Shown here: positions 1-7,148 of the stretch, piece after piece
Numbering within the stretch: position 1 is the stretch's first letter
How the letters are laid out: each line of letters starts with the position of its first letter
Source of the DNA: an uncultured Spirochaetaceae bacterium
GTDB lineage: Bacteria > Spirochaetota > Spirochaetia > Sphaerochaetales > Sphaerochaetaceae
Length of the DNA: 10,281 bases
Assembly: GCA_947630635.1 (NCBI GenBank)
Contig: CANRIJ010000050.1
Location: 1-10,281 of the forward strand
Direction of reading: 5' to 3'
Translations under genes and position numbers: made by a program
Notes under the pieces: model-generated
What the model saw: only the letters and a program-made list of their open reading frames with translations
Database searches by the model: none
Told to the model about the DNA's origin: nothing

Positions 1-1677
1 AAGCTGATGAAGCTGGGCAGCTCCGAATCTATCTGCATGCTCGATTACCATGCATGTGGCCCTTTTGATGTCTATTCCGACCTCTACAATCGATGTCGAT
101 ACAAGATATGAGATTTTGCCTCTTTGAAAGTCCTTTAGAATTCTTATCTTGTCCTTCTCGTCAATCTTAGAGTGTATTAGAGCCGAGGGGTATTCAGGAT
201 ATTTCTTCTTGAGAAATGCGTACATTTCTGAGGCTCCTCTTATCGAGTCATCGCTCTCGTCTATCCTCGGGTACACAAAGTAGGCCTGGTGGCCCCGCAT
301 GAACTCAACTCGTATTGTCTCATACATCTTCTCGCGCTTTCTCTCATCCACAAGGTATGTTGTGATTGGCACTCTGCCATTTGGTAGATGCTTGATTGTC
401 GAAATATCCTGGTCAGAATATATTGTGAGGGCAAGGGTTCTAGGAATAGGGGTTGCTGTCATTGTAAGCACATGTGGATTAAGGCCCTTGTCGATAAGAG
501 CCCTTCTCTGCTCAACACCGAACCTATGCTCCTCATCTATTATCACAAAGCCCAAGCGCTTGAATTCCACTCTCTCGGAGAAGAGGGCATGGGTTCCGAT
601 AACAAGGTCAATCTTGCCATCCTTGAGATTCCTTAAGAGAGCCTCCTTCTCCTTTCTCTCTATATCTGCGGTGTAGAGGGCAATTCTTACCCCGATACCC
701 TTAAAGAGCTCATATGCGTTCTCTGCATGCTGTCTTACCAAGAGCTCAGTCGGTGCCATGAATGCGACTTGATTCCCCTTGTCTATCTCATGGAGCGCAG
801 AGATCCATGCAATCAATGTCTTACCAGATCCCACATCCCCCTGTAGGAGCCTATTCATAGCCTTCTTTCCGTCTAAATCCTCCCTGATTTCTCCGAGAAC
901 GCTCTCCTGGTCCTCGGTGAGGGTAAAGGAGAGATGCTTGATAAAGTATGACTCAATCTGAGAGAGCCCGGATTTCTGGCTCTTTCTTATTCGCTCTGTT
1001 TTGTTTCTGAGTGCATTTAGCTCAAGGTAGAAGAGCTCTATGAATGACAGAGTGCGCTTTGCTCTCTCTATGCTTTCAAAGGAGGTTGGGGCATGGAGAG
1101 TCAAAAGAGCCTCCTTTCTTCCCATGAGACTGTACTTTTCTCTGATTCTCTCTGGAAGTGCCTCTTTGATCTCCACATTTTCCAAGGCATAGCCGACTGC
1201 ACTTCTGATAGTGTTCTGCCTTAGATTTCCGGAGATGGGATATATGGGGATGATTGAGCCAAGGCCAAGCTCTTCCTTTGTCTTTTTTAGCTCAAATTTT
1301 GAGGTGCTGTACTCATAGCCTTGTCTCTGAACAGTTGCGTGAATAAACCAAGTGGAGCCAATAGTCAATTGGCTCTCTAAGAAGGGCCTGTTGAAGCAGA
1401 GGATCTCAAGTGTTCTTCCATTTATATCCTTTGCAAAGGCCTTGAAGAGCTTCTCCCCCTTGTTCTTCATTCTAAACGATGTGGCTCCTACTATTGCTAT
1501 TTCGCAGTTTATTACTGGATTGTCTTGAGTTGCATCTAAAAGCGTTCTCTCTTCTCTTCTGTCGTCATATGCCCTGGGAATATATTCGATTAAGTCCTCA
1601 AGAGAGGTAATGCCTATAGCTAAGAATTCTGTCTCTATGGCCTTTCCGATTCTCGGTGCTTTTGTGAGACTTGTCAT
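1..1677 (-). CDS. recG: ATP-dependent DNA helicase RecG (C-terminus cut by window edge)
   Basis: RecG is a superfamily 2 double-stranded DNA translocase that remodels stalled replication forks and branch-migrates Holliday junctions. My translation of the minus strand gives 559 uninterrupted codons, about 80% of a usual ~690-residue RecG. The N-terminal wedge region begins with M-T-S-L-T-K-A-P-R-I-G-K and includes the family-typical I-P-R-A-Y-D-D-R-R near residue 35. The helicase core follows: Walker A G-D-V-G-S-G-K-T at 280-287, Walker B D-E-E-H-R-F-G from 381 (most RecG proteins have D-E-Q-H), T-A-T-P-I-P-R-T soon after, and motif V V-S-T-S-I-V-E-V-G-I-D-I. The reading ends at A-A-Q-L-H-Q-L, just before the expected R-G-R-V-G-R. 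The usual H-G-R-M is H-S-K-I at 502-505. The ATG overlaps the stop of the upstream yggT gene as TAATG, with no convincing ribosome binding site, so translation probably depends on coupling. Identification is secure. Confidence 0.96.
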   Translation of the reverse strand, partial: MTSLTKAPRIGKAIETEFLAIGITSLEDLIEYIPRAYDDRREERTLLDATQDNPVINCEIAIVGATSFRMKNKGEKLFKAFAKDINGRTLEILCFNRPFLESQLTIGSTWFIHATVQRQGYEYSTSKFELKKTKEELGLGSIIPIYPISGNLRQNTIRSAVGYALENVEIKEALPERIREKYSLMGRKEALLTLHAPTSFESIERAKRTLSFIELFYLELNALRNKTERIRKSQKSGLSQIESYFIKHLSFTLTEDQESVLGEIREDLDGKKAMNRLLQGDVGSGKTLIAWISALHEIDKGNQVAFMAPTELLVRQHAENAYELFKGIGVRIALYTADIERKEKEALLRNLKDGKIDLVIGTHALFSERVEFKRLGFVIIDEEHRFGVEQRRALIDKGLNPHVLTMTATPIPRTLALTIYSDQDISTIKHLPNGRVPITTYLVDERKREKMYETIRVEFMRGHQAYFVYPRIDESDDSIRGASEMYAFLKKKYPEYPSALIHSKIDEKDKIRILKDFQRGKISYLVSTSIVEVGIDIKRATCMVIEHADRFGAAQLHQL

Positions 1678-2285
1678 TACACCGGTATCTGGAGGCAGAG
1701 CCTTCCAAGGTATGCAAAGAGATACCTTAGTCCAAAGAAGAGGAGAACAAGGACAACAAGAGCTGTAATCGTAACGGCCCTCTCACTCGGCTCTCCATTT
1801 CTCTTGAACGCCTTGAATATGCTTTTTATGACGTTCACAAGTGGGTTTACCGCCATAGAAAAGCGCATTAGATTAGCACTTGTATTCGGGTTTCTCGAGA
1901 AGACGGCAACTGTTCTGAGTATAAGGAGTATTCCTGCAAGGATAATAAAAAATGATAGGCAGTAGCCCCAGAAGAACTGCAGAAAAAGGTACAAGAAGAA
2001 GCCTAGTGTGAGGCGTCCATATTGTCCAAAATATTGCAAGACCGACTGCAGTAGCTCAATGCAGGCGAAGGCTACAATTGGCGAGAAATCCAGCATTCCG
2101 ACCATCATTCGCTTTCGTCTGAAGAGGTTTAGATATGGGTCGACGACCATTGCGAGGTAGTAGACTATTGAGCCCTGCCTTGGTGCTCTTATAAACCATG
2201 AGATCAGGATTCTGATCCAGATCAAAATAGAGTAGACCTGGAGAATTCGCGCAAAAAACAGAGCTATGTAACGTAAGGCAACCAC
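1677..2285 (-). CDS. yggT: YggT family integral membrane protein
   Basis: This is a 202-residue, very hydrophobic protein of the YggT (DUF/YGGT) family, whose biochemical role is poorly defined; relatives have been linked to osmotic tolerance and to cell-division or membrane functions. The first YGGT repeat is clear: a membrane helix (about residues 5-32), then V-D-P-Y-L-N-L-F-R-R and L-D-F-S-P-I-V-A leading into another helix. A second, degenerate repeat covers roughly residues 120-195 (M-A-V-N-P-L-V-N-V-I-K, then a final helix). The length fits two-repeat members such as the E. coli protein. The start is a GTG ten bases after the dnaE stop. An AGGA lies about 13 bases upstream, which is rather far, so reinitiation after dnaE is plausible. 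No alternative ATG exists before the first helix and conserved motif. It is sandwiched between dnaE and recG in the same operon. Confidence 0.88.
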   Translation of the reverse strand: MVALRYIALFFARILQVYSILIWIRILISWFIRAPRQGSIVYYLAMVVDPYLNLFRRKRMMVGMLDFSPIVAFACIELLQSVLQYFGQYGRLTLGFFLYLFLQFFWGYCLSFFIILAGILLILRTVAVFSRNPNTSANLMRFSMAVNPLVNVIKSIFKAFKRNGEPSERAVTITALVVLVLLFFGLRYLFAYLGRLCLQIPV

Positions 2286-2295
2286 TTTTAAGATT

Positions 2296-5200
2296 CTATC
2301 CTATGATGATGTCTTCTACTATGGGAAGATCCTCTATTTGGGCTCTAAATTCCTTTGAGAAATTTGTAAAGAGGGTGCTGTTGATTTTGAGCGTTTCTCT
2401 TGGGCTTTCAGAGAAGCGCATATATACAGGTACGCTTCCGGGATAGCTCATGAGTATTGACCTAAGCTCTCCGAGATCGTCTCTCTTTGCATTCTCTGAG
2501 AGTATTATCGTGACTCTTCCAACTGATATCGGCCTTAGGTCATATGGTGATACAGCATTCTCTATTTTGAATGATATGGTTCCATCATCTCGCCTTGCGA
2601 AGGTCCCCTCAAAGCCGTAGATGCCCTCTTCTTCAACCATGTCACCCATCTTCTCAAAGGCCTTCGGAAATGCCACAGCCTCCACCTCGCCCTCTTTGCT
2701 CTGAAGCCTGTAGATTCCCATCTTCTCCTTTTTCGCCTTGGTAATGGTGACCTTTTTTGATGTCACAAGAGCGATGAATTGAGTGGGGTAGTTGAGCGGA
2801 ACACGCTCGAGGTTCTCAAGGCTTATTCTGACCGACTCTTCAATCGCGCTCTTGTACTCATCGAGTGGGTGCCCTGATATAAAGAAGCCAAGCATGTCCT
2901 TTTCGTCTTTGAGTATATCAATTTTGCTTTTTTCGTTTGGAGCTGGCTTTAGCTGGTACTCACTTACAGAGGGCGCATCATCTCCAAAGAGCGACATTTG
3001 GCCAAACTGGAGTATGTTCTTTGAGTCCTTGTCGAATTTCAGTGCATCGTCGACATTGAATAAGAGCTTTGCTCTATCGCTCTCTATTGAGTCAAATGAG
3101 CCGGCAGAGATCAGAGATTCGAGGATTCTCTTGTTCAGCACGTTCTCTTCCTGCCTTGATATAAAGTCCATGAAGCTCTTGTATTTGCCATTTTGCTCGC
3201 GCTCTTTGATTATCTTCTCAACGGCCTGCTCGCCAACGTTCTTTATGGCGGCAAGGCCATAGACTATGTTGTTTCCATCAACCGAGAAGTAGACATCCGA
3301 GGTGTTTACATCCGGAGGGACAATCTTGATGGAATACTTTGGAGCAAGTTGCAGGTACTCTCTGAACTTATCTGGGCTATTCATCTCGTTCGTGAGGTTT
3401 GCCGCCAGAAATTCCCTGAGGTAGTTTGCCTTGAGGTAGGCTGTCTGATAGGCAATTATGGAATATGCAACCGCATGCGATTTATTGAAGCCATAGCCGG
3501 CAAAGGGCTTTAGATGCTCAAAGATCTCCTCTGCGTGCTTTTTGGAGTGTCCCTTCTTCTCAGCGCCATCGATGAATTTCACGAGCTCGGCAGATAGCTG
3601 CTCTGCCTTCTTCTTGCTCATTATTCTTCTCAGGTTGTCAGCCGCTCCAAGAGAGTAGCCTGCGATGATTTGGGCAACCTGCATAACCTGCTCTTGGTAT
3701 ACGATAACTCCATAGGTCGGCTTTAGAATCTCCTCAAGAGAGGGGTCAGGATAGGTAATAGGTATTCTGCCCCACTTGGAGTCGATGTATTGGTCTATGA
3801 ACTGCATAGGGCCTGGCCTATAGAGTGCATTCATGGCAACAAGCTCCTCTATCGAGCTTGGCTTAAGGCGTTTGAGGTGCTTCTGCATGCCTTGGGATTC
3901 AAACTGGAATACTAGAGCGGTATCTCCGTTTTGAAGCATCTTGAATGTAGCTTCATCGCTCTCACTTATTCTATTTATGTCAAAGTCGGGTCTCTTCTTT
4001 TTTATCAGCTCGATTGTGTGCTTTATAAGTGTCAGGGTCTTGAGTCCCAGAAAGTCCATCTTTACAAGGCCGCACTCCTCAAGCTCAGTCATCGTGTACT
4101 GAGTTGCCAGCGCTCCTGTCTTGTAATCTGTGCATAGAGGAACATAGGTATCGAGTCTCTCGCGTCCAATGACTACTCCGGCTGCATGAAGAGAGCTGTG
4201 CCTAGAGAGTCCCTCAAGTCTCTTTGCAGTTTCGAAGAGCTCATGGTAGATTGGGCCCTTCTTCTCGTATTCTTGGAGCTTGGGCTCCCTGTCAATTGCA
4301 TCTTGGAGCTTCCAGTGCTTTATATCTGGAATGACATCGGGAATGAGATTTGTTATCTTATTGGTCTCATCAAGGGGTATATCCAGCACTCTCGCGACAT
4401 CTTTCACAACCTGCTTTGCCTTGAGTGTTCCGAATGTGGATATCTGGCCGACTGAGTCCTTTCCATAGTGATTGGTGACGTACTTTATGACCTCAGACCT
4501 GCCTTCGAAGCAGAAATCAACGTCAAAGTCAGGAAGCGATACTCTCTCTTCATTTAAGAATCTCTCGAAGAGAAGGTTGTACTTGATTGGGTCTACGTCG
4601 GTTATCTCGGTTGTGTATGCAACTAGAGAGCCTGCCCCAGATCCCCTTCCGGGTCCCACTGGAACTCCGTGGGTCTTTGCCCAGTGTATGTAGTCCCTGA
4701 CAATCAGGAAGTAGGATGGAAAGCCCATTCTTGAGATGACATCAAGCTCATGCTGGAGCCTTGATTTAAGCTTTTCCAGCTCTTCGCCCTCTGCATTTGG
4801 ATATCTTTTCTTGAGACCCTCATATGATAGGGCAGTGAGATACTCGCCATCTGAGCTATACTCTTTCGGGATCTCGCATTTTGGGAGAATGGGGCCTGGG
4901 AAGTTTATCTCTAGGTTGCAGCGATCTGCCACTATCCTGGTATTATCAATTGCCTCAGGCCACTCTTTGAAGAGCTCTCTCATCTCCTCTTCGCTTCTGA
5001 AGTAGTATTCGCCTTCCTTGTATCTTAGGCGGTTCTCATCATTCTTCTTTTTCCCCGTTCCGATGCAGAGAAGCGTATCGTGTGCGTTGGAGTCGTCTCT
5101 TTCGATGTAGTGAATGTCATTTGTGGCGACAATTGGAATCTCAAGCTCTTTTGCGATCTTGATCAGAGCCTCTCTTGCTATTCTCTCTTCGGGAATCCCG

Positions 5201-5760
5201 TGATTCTGAATCTCAATGTAGTATCTGTCTCCAAATAGCTCTTTATACCAAAGCGCAGCCTCTCTTGCCCTTGCAACGCTTGGCGCTCTGAAATTATCTC
5301 CATATCTCTTTGAGCCCAGAATAAGGCGTGATAGCTCTCCAGCAACACATGCAGAGAGGCAAATGAGATTGTCAGAGTATTCTTTGAGAGATTCCTTATC
5401 GATTCTTGGCTTATAGTAATAGCCCTCGCTCCATGCAATTGAATTGAGCTTCATGAGGTTGTGATAGCCTTTGTCATTCATAGCAAGGAGTATTAGGTGG
5501 AAGTAGTTCTCCTCTCCGGTAGGAGTCTTATTGAAGCGGCTCTCGGGGGCTATGTAGAATTCGCATCCCACAATTGGCTTTATGCCATTTTCTCTGCAGG
5601 CCTTGTAGAATTGAATCGCCCCAAACATGTTTCCATGGTCTGTCAGCGCAAGTGCGTCCATATTAAGGCTCTTTGCTTTTTCCATGTATCTCTTTATGGA
5701 TGCAGCGCCATCGAGAAGCGAGTAGTCAGAGTGGTTATGAAGGTGTACGAAGCTACTCAT
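2296..5760 (-). CDS. dnaE: DNA polymerase III subunit alpha (replicative C-family polymerase)
   Basis: This is the catalytic subunit of the chromosomal replicase, 1154 residues and full length (E. coli 1160). Domains in order: an N-terminal PHP domain with likely metal ligands H8, H10, H42 (in T-D-H-G), E67, H88, C138, D215 and H217; a polymerase core with G-P-G-R-G-S-G at 369-375, catalytic aspartates D413 and D415 (P-D-F-D-V-D-F) and D569 (K-M-D-F-L-G-L); then A-L-Y-R-P-G-P-M, G-A-A-D-N-L-R-R-I-M and G-F-N-K-S-H-A-V-A-Y. Helix-hairpin-helix, OB-fold and C-terminal tau-binding regions follow. A beta-clamp-binding pentapeptide, Q-M-S-L-F, sits at 921-925. The ATG is preceded by GGGAG six bases upstream and overlaps the end of the FAD subunit gene by 8 bases (ATGAGTAG). 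The unusual point is co-operonic placement directly behind molybdo-flavoprotein-like genes. Confidence 0.98.
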   Translation of the reverse strand: MSSFVHLHNHSDYSLLDGAASIKRYMEKAKSLNMDALALTDHGNMFGAIQFYKACRENGIKPIVGCEFYIAPESRFNKTPTGEENYFHLILLAMNDKGYHNLMKLNSIAWSEGYYYKPRIDKESLKEYSDNLICLSACVAGELSRLILGSKRYGDNFRAPSVARAREAALWYKELFGDRYYIEIQNHGIPEERIAREALIKIAKELEIPIVATNDIHYIERDDSNAHDTLLCIGTGKKKNDENRLRYKEGEYYFRSEEEMRELFKEWPEAIDNTRIVADRCNLEINFPGPILPKCEIPKEYSSDGEYLTALSYEGLKKRYPNAEGEELEKLKSRLQHELDVISRMGFPSYFLIVRDYIHWAKTHGVPVGPGRGSGAGSLVAYTTEITDVDPIKYNLLFERFLNEERVSLPDFDVDFCFEGRSEVIKYVTNHYGKDSVGQISTFGTLKAKQVVKDVARVLDIPLDETNKITNLIPDVIPDIKHWKLQDAIDREPKLQEYEKKGPIYHELFETAKRLEGLSRHSSLHAAGVVIGRERLDTYVPLCTDYKTGALATQYTMTELEECGLVKMDFLGLKTLTLIKHTIELIKKKRPDFDINRISESDEATFKMLQNGDTALVFQFESQGMQKHLKRLKPSSIEELVAMNALYRPGPMQFIDQYIDSKWGRIPITYPDPSLEEILKPTYGVIVYQEQVMQVAQIIAGYSLGAADNLRRIMSKKKAEQLSAELVKFIDGAEKKGHSKKHAEEIFEHLKPFAGYGFNKSHAVAYSIIAYQTAYLKANYLREFLAANLTNEMNSPDKFREYLQLAPKYSIKIVPPDVNTSDVYFSVDGNNIVYGLAAIKNVGEQAVEKIIKEREQNGKYKSFMDFISRQEENVLNKRILESLISAGSFDSIESDRAKLLFNVDDALKFDKDSKNILQFGQMSLFGDDAPSVSEYQLKPAPNEKSKIDILKDEKDMLGFFISGHPLDEYKSAIEESVRISLENLERVPLNYPTQFIALVTSKKVTITKAKKEKMGIYRLQSKEGEVEAVAFPKAFEKMGDMVEEEGIYGFEGTFARRDDGTISFKIENAVSPYDLRPISVGRVTIILSENAKRDDLGELRSILMSYPGSVPVYMRFSESPRETLKINSTLFTNFSKEFRAQIEDLPIVEDIIIG

Positions 5761-6673
5761 AGCTCTCTCCCTTTGCGTAGTTTGGCTCTGTGAGAGCTAT
5801 CTCATTGAGGCTTCCGACAATATCCTCAATGAAGCCTTCCAGGAGTGCCTTTTGAAGTGGCAGTATCGAGAAAGAGGAGTCTATGAAGGTCGATATGCTC
5901 TTTATAAGCGACGACTCTCCATCCTTTCCAATTGGGAATTTAAGAGAGTTGAATATATTGTCCATGTCTCTTGAGGTGTAGGTTCCGACTGTGGGGAATG
6001 TAAGCACAAGATGAGCTTGGCTCAATGTGTTCTGGTTGACATGGGTCACGAATGCCCCAAAGACCGTCTCCTCGGGAGATCTGTTATAGGAGCCTGCCTT
6101 CAAGAACTTTCCGAATGTGCTCATGTCGCTCACTCCGACCCTTACTTTTGTAATGAGGCCCTTTGGAGGGATTGATATCTGTCCATTCTTGTCAATTAGC
6201 TGAGAGGCCTGTATCCAGTGGTTCTTGAATCTCTTCTTTTTCATGTACCTGAGCTCAACGCTCGCGTTGAGGGCTATCATAACGGGAACAATTGAGGTAA
6301 CTGGATTCACAATTGAGAGAGCGCCTCCTAGGGTTGCTCTTTTTGTTATGATGCTGACTCCGATTGAGTTTATGGCTTCCAGCAGAATCGATGGGAGAAC
6401 ATTCTTTCCGTAGTTTGCAAGGTCATAGAGGTTTACCATAGCTCCAAACTCTGCGATTCTGTCATTTCTCTGGAAATCTTCCAGTTCTTTTATGTCGCCG
6501 AGGTAGATTATTGAATCAAAGTTTGAGTTTATGAGCGGATATGTGTTTTTGCCGGTCATAATCGAGGATCCGCCAGACCAGATGAGAGGAGATGTTGCCT
6601 TTTGAGAGGTTTGAGCAAACTCTGATAGTGTCTTAGGCCTATGTATAATTGGCGAGCTAACTCCTTCGTACAT
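5753..6673 (-). CDS. FAD-binding subunit of a xanthine dehydrogenase / CO dehydrogenase family complex
   Basis: This is the medium (flavoprotein) subunit of the molybdenum-hydroxylase family, CoxM/XdhB type, at 306 residues (family about 280-300). In active complexes it receives electrons from two [2Fe-2S] clusters and passes them to an acceptor. The first FAD loop appears as W-S-G-G-S-S-I-M at 32-39, matching the family A-G-G-T-D/S-L. The second appears as R-A-T-L-G-G-A at 112-118, matching T-I-G-G-N, followed by I-V-N-P-V-T-S-I-V-P-V-M-I-A-L in place of the usual A-D-x-x-P-x-L-x-A-L. The C-terminal flavoprotein domain is divergent. The ATG has a strong ribosome binding site (AGAGGAG, five bases away) and overlaps the iron-sulfur gene by 17 bases. 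Its own end overlaps dnaE by 8 bases. Flavin binding looks plausible, but the substrate or acceptor cannot be read from the sequence. Confidence 0.85.
   Translation of the reverse strand: MYEGVSSPIIHRPKTLSEFAQTSQKATSPLIWSGGSSIMTGKNTYPLINSNFDSIIYLGDIKELEDFQRNDRIAEFGAMVNLYDLANYGKNVLPSILLEAINSIGVSIITKRATLGGALSIVNPVTSIVPVMIALNASVELRYMKKKRFKNHWIQASQLIDKNGQISIPPKGLITKVRVGVSDMSTFGKFLKAGSYNRSPEETVFGAFVTHVNQNTLSQAHLVLTFPTVGTYTSRDMDNIFNSLKFPIGKDGESSLIKSISTFIDSSFSILPLQKALLEGFIEDIVGSLNEIALTEPNYAKGESYE
5763..5771 (-). promoter_or_regulatory. Ribosome binding site of dnaE, inside the upstream gene
   Basis: The minus strand reads GGGAGAGAG just upstream of the dnaE ATG, with GGGAG (5771-5767) six bases from the start codon. 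It lies inside the last codons of the FAD subunit gene. This supports the 5760 start and coupled translation across the 8-base overlap. Confidence 0.7.
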
Positions 6674-7148
6674 TTCTTCTCCTCTTTAAGTCCGTTACCC
6701 TCTTTACGATTTTGAGCATATCCTCTGTATCCATGCAGCTGCAGTCTATAACTGAGAGCTCTGATATTATTTGCTCGCTTGGAGTATTCGGCCTCTCCAG
6801 AAGCTTATTTGAGAGCGACTCTATAATAATCGATCTGGATTGATAGCATGTTTCGCAGGGCTTTACTCCCACCTCGTCATATGCTCTCTCGATATCCCTC
6901 ATGCTTCTCTCTTTCTGGAATGTCTCAAAGGTCCTGATCTCCTTCTCATTCAATTCGAATGCAGGAACCATGCACGATAGAACAGCCTCGTTGTCCATTA
7001 AGACCGCGCAGAGTCCACATAGTCGTCCCCTGCAGTGTGCATTTACAGTGCTATTATCGAGGTCTTCCTGCAGTACAAGCGAGAGTGGTTTATTTGAATT
7101 GAGATTCAATGATAGCATCTTGCCGTCGATTACGCATTCAATTTTCAT
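6657..7148 (-). CDS. [2Fe-2S] iron-sulfur subunit of a xanthine dehydrogenase / CO dehydrogenase family complex
   Basis: This 163-residue protein has the layout of the small subunit of molybdenum hydroxylases (CoxS/XdhC-type/QorS). An N-terminal plant-ferredoxin-like domain carries C39-x4-C44-x2-C47-x11-C59, the standard ligand spacing, ending in V-L-S-C. A C-terminal helical [2Fe-2S]-binding domain supplies C98-x2-C101 and C136-x-C138. All eight cluster ligands are therefore present. The second motif is K-P-C-E-T-C rather than the usual Q-C-G-F-C, and the gap to the C-S-C pair is 34 residues rather than about 31. The glutamine that normally precedes the first cysteine and contacts the pterin cofactor is missing. 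Translation starts at an ATG with AGGGAG five bases upstream. The gene overlaps the large subunit by 11 bases and the FAD subunit by 17. The predicted role is intra-complex electron transfer in the cytoplasm. Confidence 0.9.
   Translation of the reverse strand: MKIECVIDGKMLSLNLNSNKPLSLVLQEDLDNSTVNAHCRGRLCGLCAVLMDNEAVLSCMVPAFELNEKEIRTFETFQKERSMRDIERAYDEVGVKPCETCYQSRSIIIESLSNKLLERPNTPSEQIISELSVIDCSCMDTEDMLKIVKRVTDLKRRRNVRRS
6679..6685 (-). promoter_or_regulatory. Ribosome binding site of the FAD subunit gene
   Basis: The minus strand reads AGAGGAG, ending five bases before the ATG at 6673, within the last codons of the iron-sulfur subunit gene. It fixes the start choice and supports the 17-base gene overlap being real. 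Confidence 0.75.

Noticed and set aside
299..676. 125-codon plus-strand open frame
   Set aside because: It lies antisense to the RecG helicase core, which I could translate continuously with all motifs.
2792..3262. 156-codon open frame on the plus strand within dnaE
   Set aside because: It is antisense to a conserved, motif-rich part of dnaE, has low-complexity serine-rich composition and no family resemblance; it is a shadow frame.
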